Assembly (NCBI RefSeq): GCF_004123145.1
Contig: NZ_SDKC01000001.1
Coordinates: 377,501 to 435,000 of the forward strand
Direction of reading: 5' to 3'
From: Blautia faecicola
Lineage (GTDB): Bacteria > Bacillota > Clostridia > Lachnospirales > Lachnospiraceae
Length of the DNA: 57,500 nucleotides
The notes under the pieces are model-generated. The model was not told the DNA's origin. It saw only the letters and a list, made by a program, of their open reading frames with translations, and made no database searches. Below, in pieces: positions 10,599-20,024 of this stretch (the stretch's first letter is position 1; the number at the start of each line of letters is the position of its first letter). The position numbers and the translations under genes were made by a program.

Positions 10599-11336
10599 AT
10601 GAATGGATCGGATTATAAAGATGCCAGTGAACTACAGGTGGTGACACTGGAAAATGCGATCTATTTATCGATGAAAAATGATGTGGCTTATGTGCTGCAT
10701 GATGAACTGTTTTTATATGAGCAACAGTCTACAAAAAATGCAAATATGCCGTTACGCTGTCTGTTTTATGCAAGTGACACGTATTCGGTATTGGTGAAGG
10801 ACAAGAATATTTATGGTACGAAGATGCTTCCGCTTCCATCGCCTACGTTTGTGGTATTTTATAATGGAAAGCAGAAGATGGATGAGGAAGGGGAGCTGAG
10901 ACTTTCGGATGCATTTGTGAAGAAACAGGAGAATCCGAATCTGGAAGTGATTGTAAAGGTAAAAAATATCAATATGGGAAACAGTCGTGAACTTTTTGAA
11001 AAATGCAGACCGATGCGGGATTATATGATCTTTGTGGATAAAGTAAGAAGGTATTCACAGGAGCAGACCTTCGAAGATGCCGTGGAGCAGACGATTCGGG
11101 AGTGCATGGAAGAAGACGTGATGGCTGATTTTCTGAAGAGGAACAGGGCGGAGGTTGTAAAAATGTGTCTTTATGAATATGACGAAGAAAAACAAAGAGA
11201 ATTTGACAGGGAAGAAGGCAGAGAAGAAGGTCGGGAAGAAGAACGCCAGAATACCCTGAGAGAAAAAGCACGTGCGGATGAAGCCTTTCGGAAAATTGCT
11301 ATATTGGAAAAGCAACTGGCAGAATTGATGAAATAA
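10599..11336 (+). CDS. Rpn-family (PD-(D/E)XK transposase-like) protein, N-truncated
   Basis: A 245-aa product resembling Rpn/PDDEXK-type 'recombination-promoting nuclease or transposase-like' proteins common in Lachnospiraceae. Recognisable segments are ENAIYLSMKNDVAYVLHDEL, LFLYEQQSTKNANMPLRCLF, PSPTFVVFYNG, LEVIVKVKNINMG and the C-terminal charged helix with EEGREEGREEERQ repeats. Family members usually carry about 40 more N-terminal residues, so this copy looks trimmed at its 5' end by the junction with the toxin/immunity region. The ATG at 10599 is chosen for its AGGGAGAG site; an upstream ATG at 10572 overlaps the preceding frame by 16 nt. Its GC is higher than that of the adjacent immunity candidate. 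Confidence 0.7.
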   Translation: MNGSDYKDASELQVVTLENAIYLSMKNDVAYVLHDELFLYEQQSTKNANMPLRCLFYASDTYSVLVKDKNIYGTKMLPLPSPTFVVFYNGKQKMDEEGELRLSDAFVKKQENPNLEVIVKVKNINMGNSRELFEKCRPMRDYMIFVDKVRRYSQEQTFEDAVEQTIRECMEEDVMADFLKRNRAEVVKMCLYEYDEEKQREFDREEGREEGREEERQNTLREKARADEAFRKIAILEKQLAELMK

Positions 11337-11405
11337 AAGAAAAATTGTTCGGAAGTGGCGTTTGACATTTCTGAATAGTCATTAAGAGTACATAATGTGA
11401 AAGCC

Positions 11406-11445
11406 AGAAAAAAGGAAGACGGTAAGAAAAAATTTACCGTCTTCC
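11406..11445 (-). terminator. Terminator of the minus-strand PHP operon
   Basis: Read on the minus strand, GGAAGACGGTAA and TTACCGTCTTCC form a 12-bp stem (11414-11445) followed by six T residues. It lies about 55 nt past the PHP gene stop. Confidence 0.85.
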
Positions 11446-11498
11446 AGATGATATTCAGGAAAAAATTTCAAAGATTAAAAACAACTTCCTGCGCAGCC

Positions 11499-12407
11499 TT
11501 ACAAAAGTATCACCGGGCTTGTGCAGACGAGGTTTTCGATGATGGTTTCTTTCTCGAAAAGCATCGGGATGATGATTGCATGGTCTGCGAAAGAAGTCAG
11601 CGGGATCCGGGCGGAGACGTTGCAGGTGATAACCTGATCTTTGGTGCGGAGGGTGATCTTGTAATCGTCCTCAGCGAGCGGTTCGTAGCCCGGTTTACCG
11701 GTTTGGTGGATGGTGAAGGTGAGTGCTTCGCCATCGTTATGTACTTCCAGCAGAGGTCCCTTGCATACCCAGGTGCGCTGGTTGTGGATCGCGTCGGAGA
11801 GTTCATGGCAGACATCGCCGTCCGGTTCGCCCAGGATATAGGTGGAGTAATGTCCGTGCAGGCTGCTGTTGCCGTGAAGATCCATGCCGCAGGTAGCAGC
11901 CAGTTTCTCACCAGAGAGTACCAGGTCTTCCCACAGTTTTACGCCCTTTTCATTGACTTCGTGGAGCGGTTCCGGGTTGTTGAAGATCTCGATGAAGTCA
12001 CAGCAGGAATAATCCGTGATTGTCATCTCGAAACGGCAGCCCTGTGCGAACGGCCATCCGAAGGAATACGGATGAGCGACACCGACCAATGCCCCTTTTT
12101 CGCGGGCAGCCTGGAAGAGAAGTTCCGGTTTGTGTTTGTTGATATTTTCCCACGGCACATACTCGGTCAGGTTCAGGCAGAGGATATGTCCGTAGTACGT
12201 GGTATATTCCATGCCAGGGATAAAGGCGATCGGCTGTGGATGTTCTTTCAGATAATTTTCAATTTTGTAATGTCCGGAGATGGTGTTGTGATCAGTCAGG
12301 GCGAACGCGTCCACGTGATCGGCCACCATAAAATCCGTCAGTTCTTTGCAGGTAAATACTGCATCAGATTCGTTGGTATGGTTGTGTAATTCCAGTCTCT
12401 TATACAT
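11499..12407 (-). CDS. PHP-domain metallohydrolase (CehA/McbA-like)
   Basis: Predicted cytoplasmic metal-dependent phosphoesterase or hydrolase of 302 aa. PHP metal-binding motifs are visible: LHNHTNESD (H8, H10), FALTDHNTISGHY (about residues 35-47), the histidine in AHPYSFGW and a late GMDLHG with the terminal Asp/His ligands. It is the distal gene of a two-gene minus-strand operon, 11 nt after the small unknown gene. A second PHP gene lies divergently at 13177, which suggests both act on related phosphorylated or esterified substrates (inference). The CehA/McbA branch covers diverse hydrolases, so the reaction cannot be assigned. Confidence 0.85.
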   Translation of the reverse strand: MYKRLELHNHTNESDAVFTCKELTDFMVADHVDAFALTDHNTISGHYKIENYLKEHPQPIAFIPGMEYTTYYGHILCLNLTEYVPWENINKHKPELLFQAAREKGALVGVAHPYSFGWPFAQGCRFEMTITDYSCCDFIEIFNNPEPLHEVNEKGVKLWEDLVLSGEKLAATCGMDLHGNSSLHGHYSTYILGEPDGDVCHELSDAIHNQRTWVCKGPLLEVHNDGEALTFTIHQTGKPGYEPLAEDDYKITLRTKDQVITCNVSARIPLTSFADHAIIIPMLFEKETIIENLVCTSPVILL

Positions 12408-12418
12408 AAAAATCCCCC

Positions 12419-12889
12419 TTATCGTACACGTACCGTGAGCTGGTAGTCGGTGTTATCCAGCAGTACGGAAAATACCTGAACGTTTACTTTTAACACGCCT
12501 TCGATGCAAGGCTGTGGAATGCATCCTTCGGTGGCTTCCGTTGCGGTAAAGTGCATATGCCGGGTGGTAAGCTGTCTGTGGACATTTCCGATGAAGGTAT
12601 CATTCAGGGATGCCATAGTGTGAATCTCGGTTTTCATGCCGTGATAGACGGCATCTTCCCATTCCTCCGGAGTGCCTTCTTCCATGCCATACTCTTTTTT
12701 GCAGTAGTCGAGCAGGCGTTGTTTCAATGCCGGTGTCACATCTTCCGGGCGAAAGTGCTGCGGTCCAAAAGAAAATTCAATATCCAGTTCTTCATAAGTC
12801 TGATCCAGGCAGACGGTATAGGAAATCTGACCGATAAAGTCTTTACATAATTTTCCCCCTACCTGGTAAATGGTTTTCATTTCTTTCAT
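12419..12889 (-). CDS. Conserved small protein of unknown function
   Basis: A 156-aa product without signal peptide or membrane segment. It is acidic, with alternating polar and hydrophobic strands and motifs such as EELDIEFSFGPQHFRPEDV and RHMHFTATEATEGCIPQP; I recognise no family with confidence. GGAG lies 6-7 nt before the ATG at 12889, which is why this start is preferred over the in-frame ATG at 12901. It is the first gene of the operon with the PHP hydrolase and may be a partner or a small-molecule-binding protein (guess). Confidence 0.75.
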   Translation of the reverse strand: MKEMKTIYQVGGKLCKDFIGQISYTVCLDQTYEELDIEFSFGPQHFRPEDVTPALKQRLLDYCKKEYGMEEGTPEEWEDAVYHGMKTEIHTMASLNDTFIGNVHRQLTTRHMHFTATEATEGCIPQPCIEGVLKVNVQVFSVLLDNTDYQLTVRVR

Positions 12890-12968
12890 AGTAATCTCCA
12901 TTTTTATTCGTAGATTTTTTTACGATTTTTATGCGAACAACGAGTCGTTATGACACCGCTGTACTTTC

Positions 12969-12997
12969 AGAATACGCAGGCGGTCGGCTGATGTCAA
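12969..12997 (-). promoter_or_regulatory. Sigma-A promoter of the minus-strand PHP operon
   Basis: Minus-strand TTGACA (12997-12992) and TATTCT (12974-12969) are 17 nt apart, about 80 nt upstream of the first gene. It sits back to back with the activator-type promoter of the divergent PHP gene. Confidence 0.8.
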
Positions 12998-13012
12998 TAG
13001 TCTGAAAAAAAT

Positions 13013-13077
13013 TGTAGAAAAGTCCAGTTAATTTGAAAGTTATGTACATTATGAGAAAAAAACAGATTTGCTATAAT
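13013..13077 (+). promoter_or_regulatory. Activator-type promoter of the plus-strand PHP gene
   Basis: TGTAGA at 13013-13018 starts 59 nt before TATAAT at 13072-13077, with no recognisable -35. The segment ATGTACATTATGAGAAAAAA (starts 13042) matches ATGTCCATTGTGAGAAAAAA upstream of the ABC operon at 18 of 20 positions and at the same distance from the -10. Confidence 0.72.
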
Positions 13078-13176
13078 AGTCGCAAATATGGAGGAAAGGA
13101 GCAGAAAGTACATACAGATATCAGAAGAGGAATTGACGAAACAACAAAAAATGCGAAAATAATAAAGGAGAGTCAC

Positions 13177-14094
13177 ATGGAAAAAAGGACGCTGTATAAA
13201 GAAGGCACCTACAAAAAAGGAAATCTTCATACCCATACGACCTGGTCGGATGGTGTACATACCCCACAGGAGACTGCGGAGCATTATCGAAGCAAAGGAT
13301 ATGATTTTCTGGCTCTGACGGATCACTGGGTTTATGGAATTCATCCGGAATTAAACAGGGATGATTTTCTGGTGTTTCCGGGAACAGAACTGGATATTGA
13401 ACTGCCGGGAAGAAAAGATCACCATCTGGTGGGCTTCGGACTTCCGGAGACGAATCGGATCCCGGAACATTATACGTTTGAAGAAGAACGGAAAAACGGT
13501 GTGCTGACAACCGCGGAACGTATCATCGAATATTTTGGACAGAGAGGAAATGTAACACTGTACGGACATCCGTACTGGTCAAAAGTTGATTCTACGGATA
13601 TCAAGTATCTGCAGGGCATGATCGGAATGGAAATCTATAATCATGGCTCTGAATTTTTCGGAAATAACGGAAACTCTGAGACGTATTTTGATCATTTTCT
13701 GTTTGTGAGAAATAGGATTTTCTGCTTTGCCACCGATGATGCTCATGATATTGGAACGCATGATCTTGGCGGTTTTATTATGGTAAAGACCAGGGAATTT
13801 ACACACAGAGGTATCCTTGACGCTATTCGGGACGGAAGTTTTTATGCATCCGGCGGACCGCTTCTGCATGATTTTTATGTGAAAGATAGTGTCGCATATA
13901 TTACCTGTGAGCCGTGTCAGCATATTTATTTCCAGACACCGCACAGAGGCGATCACCTGTTTAGTGAAGAAGGAGATTGTCTGACAGAAGGAAGCTTTGC
14001 GTTAAACGGGGATGAAGAGTATGTAAGAGTGACGATCAAAAACAGCAGAGGCGAGAAAGCATGGACGCAGCCGATCTGGCTGTGGCTGTTTTAA
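13177..14094 (+). CDS. PHP-domain metallohydrolase
   Basis: Predicted metal-dependent phosphoesterase-type hydrolase of 305 aa, cytoplasmic. PHP motifs seen are GNLHTHTTWSDG (H-x-H, about residues 15-26), FLALTDHWV, GHPYW and a C-terminal FCFATDDAHD with the late Asp/His ligands, followed by a small beta-rich domain. AAAGGAG lies 6 nt before the ATG at 13177; the open frame extends upstream but through the promoter, so the earlier starts are rejected. It is transcribed from the promoter at 13013-13077, and the dead GH13 gene and the EEP gene lie downstream on the same strand. It is only distantly similar to the minus-strand PHP protein. Confidence 0.87.
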   Translation: MEKRTLYKEGTYKKGNLHTHTTWSDGVHTPQETAEHYRSKGYDFLALTDHWVYGIHPELNRDDFLVFPGTELDIELPGRKDHHLVGFGLPETNRIPEHYTFEEERKNGVLTTAERIIEYFGQRGNVTLYGHPYWSKVDSTDIKYLQGMIGMEIYNHGSEFFGNNGNSETYFDHFLFVRNRIFCFATDDAHDIGTHDLGGFIMVKTREFTHRGILDAIRDGSFYASGGPLLHDFYVKDSVAYITCEPCQHIYFQTPHRGDHLFSEEGDCLTEGSFALNGDEEYVRVTIKNSRGEKAWTQPIWLWLF

Positions 14095-14097
14095 GCT

Positions 14098-14127
14098 GCG
14101 CAGACAACGAACCAAAGCCTGCATGCC
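14098..14127. repeat. Decayed copy of the 'GAGCAACGAGCCAAAG' dispersed repeat
   Basis: GCAGACAACGAACCAAAGCCTGC resembles GTGAGCAACGAGCCAAAGTCT at 29137 and the copy at 39401. It lies just after the PHP stop codon and looks like a remnant. Confidence 0.4.
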
Positions 14128-14180
14128 AGAGTACGAGCGGCCACCGTGATAACAGGAGAAAAAGAACATACAGGAGGTAG

Positions 14181-14915
<735 letters not shown>

Positions 14916-14922
14916 GAGAAGA

Positions 14923-15723
14923 ATGATGTTAAAATTAGTAACCTTTAATATCCGATGTGATTATGATCAGGACGGAGCCAACAGTTTCCGGTTTCGTAAA
15001 CCTGTTATTTTAAAGAAACTTGCCGAAGAACGTCCGGACGTGATCTGCTTTCAGGAAGTGCTGCCACATGTGGCAGCATGGCTGAAAGAGAATCTGACAG
15101 ATTATACAGTGATCGGCTGCGGAAGAAGTGAGACACTGGAAGATGAGCAGATGACGATCGCGTTTCGTACCGACCGTCTGAATCTGATCAATATGGAAAC
15201 ATTCTGGCTTTCCCCGACACCGTATGTGCCGGCAAGCCGATACAAAGAACAGTCCACTTGTCCGCGGGTATGCACGGAAGTGGTACTGGAAGATCTTCAG
15301 GAAAAGAAAGTATTTCGTTTATGTGATATTCATCTGGATCATATCGGTGTACTGGCGAGAACACTGGGGCTGTCCCAGATCTTAAAGAAGATGGATGAGG
15401 CGGTTCTGTTTGCAGGAGCACCGGTGATCCTTGCCGGAGACTTTAATGCAGAGCCGGATGGGGAAGAATTTGCAGTGATGAAAGAACGGACAGATTATGT
15501 AAACGTAACGGAAGGTATCGGAATCACCTATCACGGATTCGAACCGGAGGATGAGCCGGAGCGGATCGATTATGTATATATCAAGGAGTCTCAGGAAGGT
15601 TATCCGGGAATTCGCTGTACCGGTGTAAAAAAATGGGAAGACAAAGAAGGGGAAGTGTGGCTGTCGGATCATTATCCGATCTGTGTGGAACTGGAGTTTG
15701 TCGGAGATGGTAATCAGAAATGA
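14923..15723 (+). CDS. Endonuclease/exonuclease/phosphatase (EEP) family protein
   Basis: A 266-aa protein of the DNase I/EEP fold. Motifs are TFNIRCDYD (residues 6-14), DVICFQEVL with the metal-binding Glu, LCDIHLDHIG, LAGDFNAEPDG and the terminal WLSDHYPI with the catalytic Asp-His pair. There is no signal peptide, so it is cytoplasmic. Within a sugar locus it is more likely a sugar-phosphate phosphatase or phosphodiesterase than a nuclease; maltose-6'-phosphate phosphatase is an EEP precedent (family knowledge; application here is inference). It starts 7 nt after the dead GH13 gene, with AGGAGAAG before tandem ATG codons. Confidence 0.85.
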   Translation: MMLKLVTFNIRCDYDQDGANSFRFRKPVILKKLAEERPDVICFQEVLPHVAAWLKENLTDYTVIGCGRSETLEDEQMTIAFRTDRLNLINMETFWLSPTPYVPASRYKEQSTCPRVCTEVVLEDLQEKKVFRLCDIHLDHIGVLARTLGLSQILKKMDEAVLFAGAPVILAGDFNAEPDGEEFAVMKERTDYVNVTEGIGITYHGFEPEDEPERIDYVYIKESQEGYPGIRCTGVKKWEDKEGEVWLSDHYPICVELEFVGDGNQK

Positions 15724-15860
15724 TTAAAATCATTCCTGTAAGATGCACGTCCATCTACAGGATCTGCCATTGGCAGTTTCCTTCAAGCCTTTTTCAAACA
15801 AGCTATGGAGAAGGTCATGGAGTGGACAAAACTATACAAAAATATGGACATTTTTATCAG

Positions 15861-15925
15861 TGTAGATTTTTCCACTGGCGCGAAAAGAAATGTCCATTGT
15901 GAGAAAAAAGGCTGCTTCGTATAAT
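15861..15925 (+). promoter_or_regulatory. Activator-type promoter of the sugar ABC operon
   Basis: TGTAGA-N4-TCCACTG starts at 15861, and TATAAT begins at 15920, a 59-nt spacing identical to those at 6442 and 13013. ATGGACATTTTT at 15844 and AAATGTCCAT at 15888 form an inverted repeat around the box. There is no clear -35, as expected for an AraC-activated promoter. It leaves only a short leader before the ATG at 15956. Confidence 0.72.
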
Positions 15926-15955
15926 AACCTCATCAAACAACGAAGGAGGAAATCT

Positions 15956-16909
15956 ATGAAAGCAGCAAGTGTTGGAAAGGCGAAAAAATACAAGCCGAAG
16001 AAACAGCCGCTGAAGAAACGACTGGTGCGTTACTGGCCGTTGTATCTGATGCTGCTTCCCTGCATCATCTATTATGCACTGATCTGTTATGTGCCGATGG
16101 CAGGTTCGGTTCTCGCCTTTAAGGATTATTCCTTTAAGAAGGGAATCTGGGGAAGCCCATGGATCGGACTGAAGTATTTTAAGACTTTCTTTTCCAGTTA
16201 TGATGCACCGAGACTGATCCGTAATACACTGACGGTCGGTGTGATCAAATGTATTCTGGAATTTCCGTTTGCCATCATACTTGCCCTTTTGCTGAATGAA
16301 CTTCGCAGCATGAAGTTTAAGAAGATCTCGCAGACGATCACTTATCTGCCGCATTTTCTCTCTTCTGTTATTATTGTAACCATGCTGCAGAGAATTCTGG
16401 CACCGAATACCGGTGTGTTGAATCAGGCGATCGCAGCAATGGGCGGAGATGGAAGCACATTCTTTCTGATGGAAGCAAAATATTTCTTCCAGATTCTGTT
16501 TTCCATGGATCTGTGGAGAAACATCGGATGGGATTCCATCATGTATCTGGCGGCAATCAGTTCCGTAGACCTGGCATTGTACGAGGCAGCAGAGATGGAT
16601 GGATGCGGAAAGCTGAAAAAAATGTGGCATATCACACTGCCGGGTATCCGGGGAACGATCGGTCTTCTGTTTATCATGGGAGTAGGCGGACTGCTTTCTT
16701 CCGGTGTGGAACAGATCTGGCTGTTACGTACACCTGGTAACATGTCTCTGGCAGATACCCTTGATGTATATGTACTGCGTATGGGTATTCAGGGTGGACA
16801 GTTTGGATATGCAACCGCGATCGGTCTGATCCAGGGGCTGGTAGGACTGGTGCTGGTAGTAGTCTGCAACCGGATCTGTAAAAAGATCACGGAAGTCGGA
16901 CTGTGGTAA
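15956..16909 (+). CDS. Sugar ABC transporter permease, LplB-like (CUT1)
   Basis: Inner-membrane permease of 317 aa with six predicted helices. The cytoplasmic EAA loop (EAAEMDGCGKLKKMWHITLP, about residues 223-242) contacts the ATPase. A lysine-rich N-terminus precedes helix 1 (YWPLYLMLLPCIIYYALICY). AAGGAGG stands 6 nt upstream of the ATG, and the promoter position excludes earlier starts. It is the first gene of the permease, binding-protein, permease operon. No ATP-binding gene lies in the window, so the importer probably borrows a shared MsmX-type ATPase, as CUT1 systems of this type do. Confidence 0.93.
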   Translation: MKAASVGKAKKYKPKKQPLKKRLVRYWPLYLMLLPCIIYYALICYVPMAGSVLAFKDYSFKKGIWGSPWIGLKYFKTFFSSYDAPRLIRNTLTVGVIKCILEFPFAIILALLLNELRSMKFKKISQTITYLPHFLSSVIIVTMLQRILAPNTGVLNQAIAAMGGDGSTFFLMEAKYFFQILFSMDLWRNIGWDSIMYLAAISSVDLALYEAAEMDGCGKLKKMWHITLPGIRGTIGLLFIMGVGGLLSSGVEQIWLLRTPGNMSLADTLDVYVLRMGIQGGQFGYATAIGLIQGLVGLVLVVVCNRICKKITEVGLW

Positions 16910-16954
16910 AGAGGAAACAAAAGTCGAAATCAAATGTATAGTGGAGGAAACTAC

Positions 16955-18709
16955 ATGAAAAAGAAAATGGTAAAACGCCTGATGGCAGCTTCCATGGCAG
17001 GAACACTGGCAGTGACCATGTTTGCAGGATGTGGCAGCTCATCTGACAGCAAAGACAACAGCAGCGCGAAAACAGAAGATTCCAGCGAAGACAACTCCGA
17101 CAAACCGGATACCTGGATCGCTGACCGTACCATCACCGTACAGGCTTACGTAGATGATATCGGAAACACACTGCCGGAAGATTTTAACAACACCGAAACC
17201 ATGAAAAAGATCACAGAGCTGACCGGTATCAAACTGGATGTAAAATATACACCTGGTGACAGCGATGCAAAAGTTATGGCTTCTCAGCTGGCTTCCGGAA
17301 CCATCCCGGATGTGATCATCTCCTACCTGGATAACTCCACAAGACCGGAGTTCCCACTGCTTTACAAAGCGGCAAAAGACGGAATGTTCGCAGATGTATC
17401 CGAATATATGAAAGACAGTAAAGTATATTCCAAATATTACGAGGATGATTATCTGCCGGATGATACGAAGAACAATATCGTATTCCGCGATGATCTGGAC
17501 GGTGTATATCTGTGGCAGATGAATATTGATGAAGTAGACCGTTCTCTGGAATATAATGCAGACGATGAGTATGTAGGTGGTATGTACATTCAGAAATCCA
17601 TTGCGGATGATCTTGGCATTGATACCAGAGAAATCAAGACACAGGATGACTTCTACAACCTGCTGGTTAAGATCAAAGAAGGCGGTTATAAAGATGACAA
17701 CGGAAACGCTGTATATCCGTTAGGACCGAAATACTGGGGCGGATCTGTAGATGCTTTGAAATACATTGCAACCGGTTATGACTGGGGTGTCAGTGATGAC
17801 TATAACCTGGATGAAAACGGTGATGTAAAACATATCGCAGAAACAGATTATGTATACGATGAAATCAACTTTGTCAGAAAACTTCTGGATGAAGATCTGA
17901 TGAATCCGGAATTCTTCACCATGGATTCTACCCGTGCAGAAGAAGTATCCAAAAATCACAATTCCGCAATTATTGCCGATGTGCATAACTACGAAGAGAT
18001 CATTTACTCCAGCGAAGACTGGATTCCGTTAGGACCGTTGAATGATATCGCCGGAGATAACAAAGAAGTTGTAAACGGAAAGAGCGGCCGTGGATGTATG
18101 GCAATCTCCGCAGATGCAGAGAATCCGGAAGAAATCTTCCAGTTCTTTGACTGGCTGTCCACAAAAGAAGGACAGACGATCGCACAGTATGGTGCAGAAG
18201 GTGTATCTTATACAATGGAAGACGGATATCCGAGACTGACAGATGAAGCTCTGGAAAAACTGAACGATGGCGATACCGATTATATGATCAATACCATCGG
18301 TGCAGGATTTGGCGGATCAGGAAATTATTTCTTTGAATTCGTTTTAACCAACAAAAACAACCAGGATAACTTTGGAGAGTCCCGTCCGGGAGCATCTTCC
18401 GGCAATTCCACTTTCGCAAGAAGTGTACAGATCGCTGAGGATTATCCGGTAGAAAAGAAACTGGTTCCTGGTCTGGATGCGACAGCTTACATGTCAGCAG
18501 ATGAACTGGCAGATGTAAAGATGCAGATGGACCTGCTTGACTGGGATGAAACATTTGTACAGGCTTGTTTTGCAAAAACAGATGACGAAGTAAAATCTAT
18601 TGTAGAATCTTTCCGTGATCAGCTGAAAGCAGCAGGTATCGATCGCTTCGAAGAATATGTAAAAAATATTTATGACGAAGATCCGAATACAGTAACTTTC
18701 TACAAATAA
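16955..18709 (+). CDS. Extracellular sugar-binding lipoprotein of the ABC importer
   Basis: A 584-aa lipoprotein. The signal peptide MKKKMVKRLMAASMAG runs to a lipobox FAGC with lipidated Cys26, followed by a Ser/Asp-rich linker. The large two-lobed binding protein resembles the LplA-like family (about 500-580 aa) that pairs with LplB/YtcP permeases and takes up complex oligosaccharides. It lies between the two permease genes, with GTGGAGG before the ATG. The codons are richer in preferred triplets than those of its neighbours, which fits high expression. The ligand cannot be read from the sequence; adjacent GH38 and GH4 genes suggest mannose- or phospho-sugar-containing glycans. Confidence 0.93.
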   Translation: MKKKMVKRLMAASMAGTLAVTMFAGCGSSSDSKDNSSAKTEDSSEDNSDKPDTWIADRTITVQAYVDDIGNTLPEDFNNTETMKKITELTGIKLDVKYTPGDSDAKVMASQLASGTIPDVIISYLDNSTRPEFPLLYKAAKDGMFADVSEYMKDSKVYSKYYEDDYLPDDTKNNIVFRDDLDGVYLWQMNIDEVDRSLEYNADDEYVGGMYIQKSIADDLGIDTREIKTQDDFYNLLVKIKEGGYKDDNGNAVYPLGPKYWGGSVDALKYIATGYDWGVSDDYNLDENGDVKHIAETDYVYDEINFVRKLLDEDLMNPEFFTMDSTRAEEVSKNHNSAIIADVHNYEEIIYSSEDWIPLGPLNDIAGDNKEVVNGKSGRGCMAISADAENPEEIFQFFDWLSTKEGQTIAQYGAEGVSYTMEDGYPRLTDEALEKLNDGDTDYMINTIGAGFGGSGNYFFEFVLTNKNNQDNFGESRPGASSGNSTFARSVQIAEDYPVEKKLVPGLDATAYMSADELADVKMQMDLLDWDETFVQACFAKTDDEVKSIVESFRDQLKAAGIDRFEEYVKNIYDEDPNTVTFYK

Positions 18710-18718
18710 AACAAAGAT

Positions 18719-18744
18719 CCTGCCTGCCCCGGGTGGCAGGCAGG
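18719..18744 (+). terminator. Intra-operon hairpin after the binding-protein gene
   Basis: CCTGCCTGCC and GGCAGGCAGG form a perfect 10-bp GC-rich stem with a 6-nt loop and no T run. Such hairpins typically protect the upstream message or partly reduce read-through, giving more binding protein than permease. Confidence 0.7.
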
Positions 18745-18793
18745 GGAAAGAAAAGCGGGTAAGATATAGCTTACAGAAAGGATTGGGTACGCA

Positions 18794-19696
18794 ATGTATA
18801 AAAAAAAGATAAAGGTCAATCCGGTAGATCAGGCCCTTCAGATTCTGATTTATCTGATCATTATTGCACTCTGTCTGATCATTCTGCTCCCCTGCCTGAA
18901 CGTGGTGGCGCTGGCATTTAATGATGGAGCTGATGCGGCCAGGGGCGGCGTATGGTTCTGGCCGAGACAGTTCACGATGGATAACTTCAAGGAAGTATTC
19001 AAAGACGGAAGTATCACAACAGCTTATATTATTACGATTGCAAGAACTGTAATTGGAACATTTTTAAGCTTAATGGTAACGACACTGGCGGCATATGCTC
19101 TGAAACAGGAAGATCTGCCGGGAAGAAAAGTTATCACTATGCTGATCACATTTACGATGTTGTTTGGCGGTGGTATGATCCCTACCTATATTCAGTACAA
19201 AAATCTGCATCTGTTAAATTCGTTCTGGGTTTATGTGGTGCCAAGTCTGGTAAGCGTTACGTATCTTTTGATGGTACGAACTTTTTTTGAAGGAATACCG
19301 GACAGTCTGGAAGAGTCGGCGAAACTGGACGGCTGTGGATTTTTCCAGACATATATCAAGATCATGCTTCCACTTAGTAAACCGGTTATTGCCGTAGTTG
19401 GTCTGTATACGGCAGTAAACCACTGGAATGACTGGTTTGCAGGGGCATTCTATGTTAATGATACAAAACTGTGGCCGGTGCAGACGGTTCTGCAGCAGAT
19501 GTTGACAAAAGCAATGAATTCACAGCAGGAAGTAACTTCTGTTGCGCAGGCGCTGGCACATAATACGGTGTCTGTAACATCCGATTCTCTGAAGATGGCA
19601 GCAGTAGTTGTCACGACAGTTCCGATTCTCTGCGTATATCCGTTCGTGCAGAAATACTTTGCACAGGGTGCCATGATCGGTGCAGTAAAAGGTTAA
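18794..19696 (+). CDS. Sugar ABC transporter permease, YtcP-like (CUT1)
   Basis: Second inner-membrane permease of the importer, 300 aa. Helix 1 (ILIYLIIIALCLIILLPCLNVVALAF) is followed by the typical large loop and the EAA motif (EESAKLDGCGFFQTYIKIMLP, about residues 172-192). It ends with the family-typical QKYFAQGAMIGAVKG. It lies 84 nt after the binding protein, with the GC-rich hairpin between them, and is followed by a terminator that closes the three-gene operon. Confidence 0.93.
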   Translation: MYKKKIKVNPVDQALQILIYLIIIALCLIILLPCLNVVALAFNDGADAARGGVWFWPRQFTMDNFKEVFKDGSITTAYIITIARTVIGTFLSLMVTTLAAYALKQEDLPGRKVITMLITFTMLFGGGMIPTYIQYKNLHLLNSFWVYVVPSLVSVTYLLMVRTFFEGIPDSLEESAKLDGCGFFQTYIKIMLPLSKPVIAVVGLYTAVNHWNDWFAGAFYVNDTKLWPVQTVLQQMLTKAMNSQQEVTSVAQALAHNTVSVTSDSLKMAAVVVTTVPILCVYPFVQKYFAQGAMIGAVKG

Positions 19697-19715
19697 ATAA
19701 AAGAAAAAGTAAAAG

Positions 19716-19783
19716 AAAGGTTCTTTGCCTCGTTCAGCAGTTATATAGAGATAGATCTATGAGCGATGCGGGGAACCTTTTTC
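19716..19783 (+). terminator. Terminator of the ABC operon
   Basis: AAAGGTTC (19716-19723) pairs with GAACCTTT (19773-19780), and CGTTCA with TGAGCG further in, followed by T residues. The rest of the 328-nt gap up to the kinase gene holds no frame or motif that I can name. Confidence 0.75.
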
Positions 19784-20024
19784 TGTGAAAAATGATATAG
19801 GAAATTACTGATTCTGAAAAATTCGGAAAAGCAGATTATATATAGAAAAGATACGAAATAACAGATGAAAAAGTACATGACCTGGATGTGCTTTTCCATG
19901 ATAGAATAAGAAATGCGAGCTAAAAAGATGTGATTTATGGTACACTGGAGAAAACGGGCTGTGGAAGAACGACGGGGACAAAAAGACAGTTTCTGTGATC
20001 CGGCCCAAAAGAAAGGGAGAAGGT

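Noticed and set aside
11397-12389. 330-codon plus-strand frame
   Set aside because: It is the exact antisense shadow of the PHP hydrolase gene, whose motifs are unmistakable; it has no ribosome site or family resemblance.
13033-13176. N-terminal extension of the plus-strand PHP protein
   Set aside because: It would run through the promoter -10 region; AAAGGAG marks the start at 13177.
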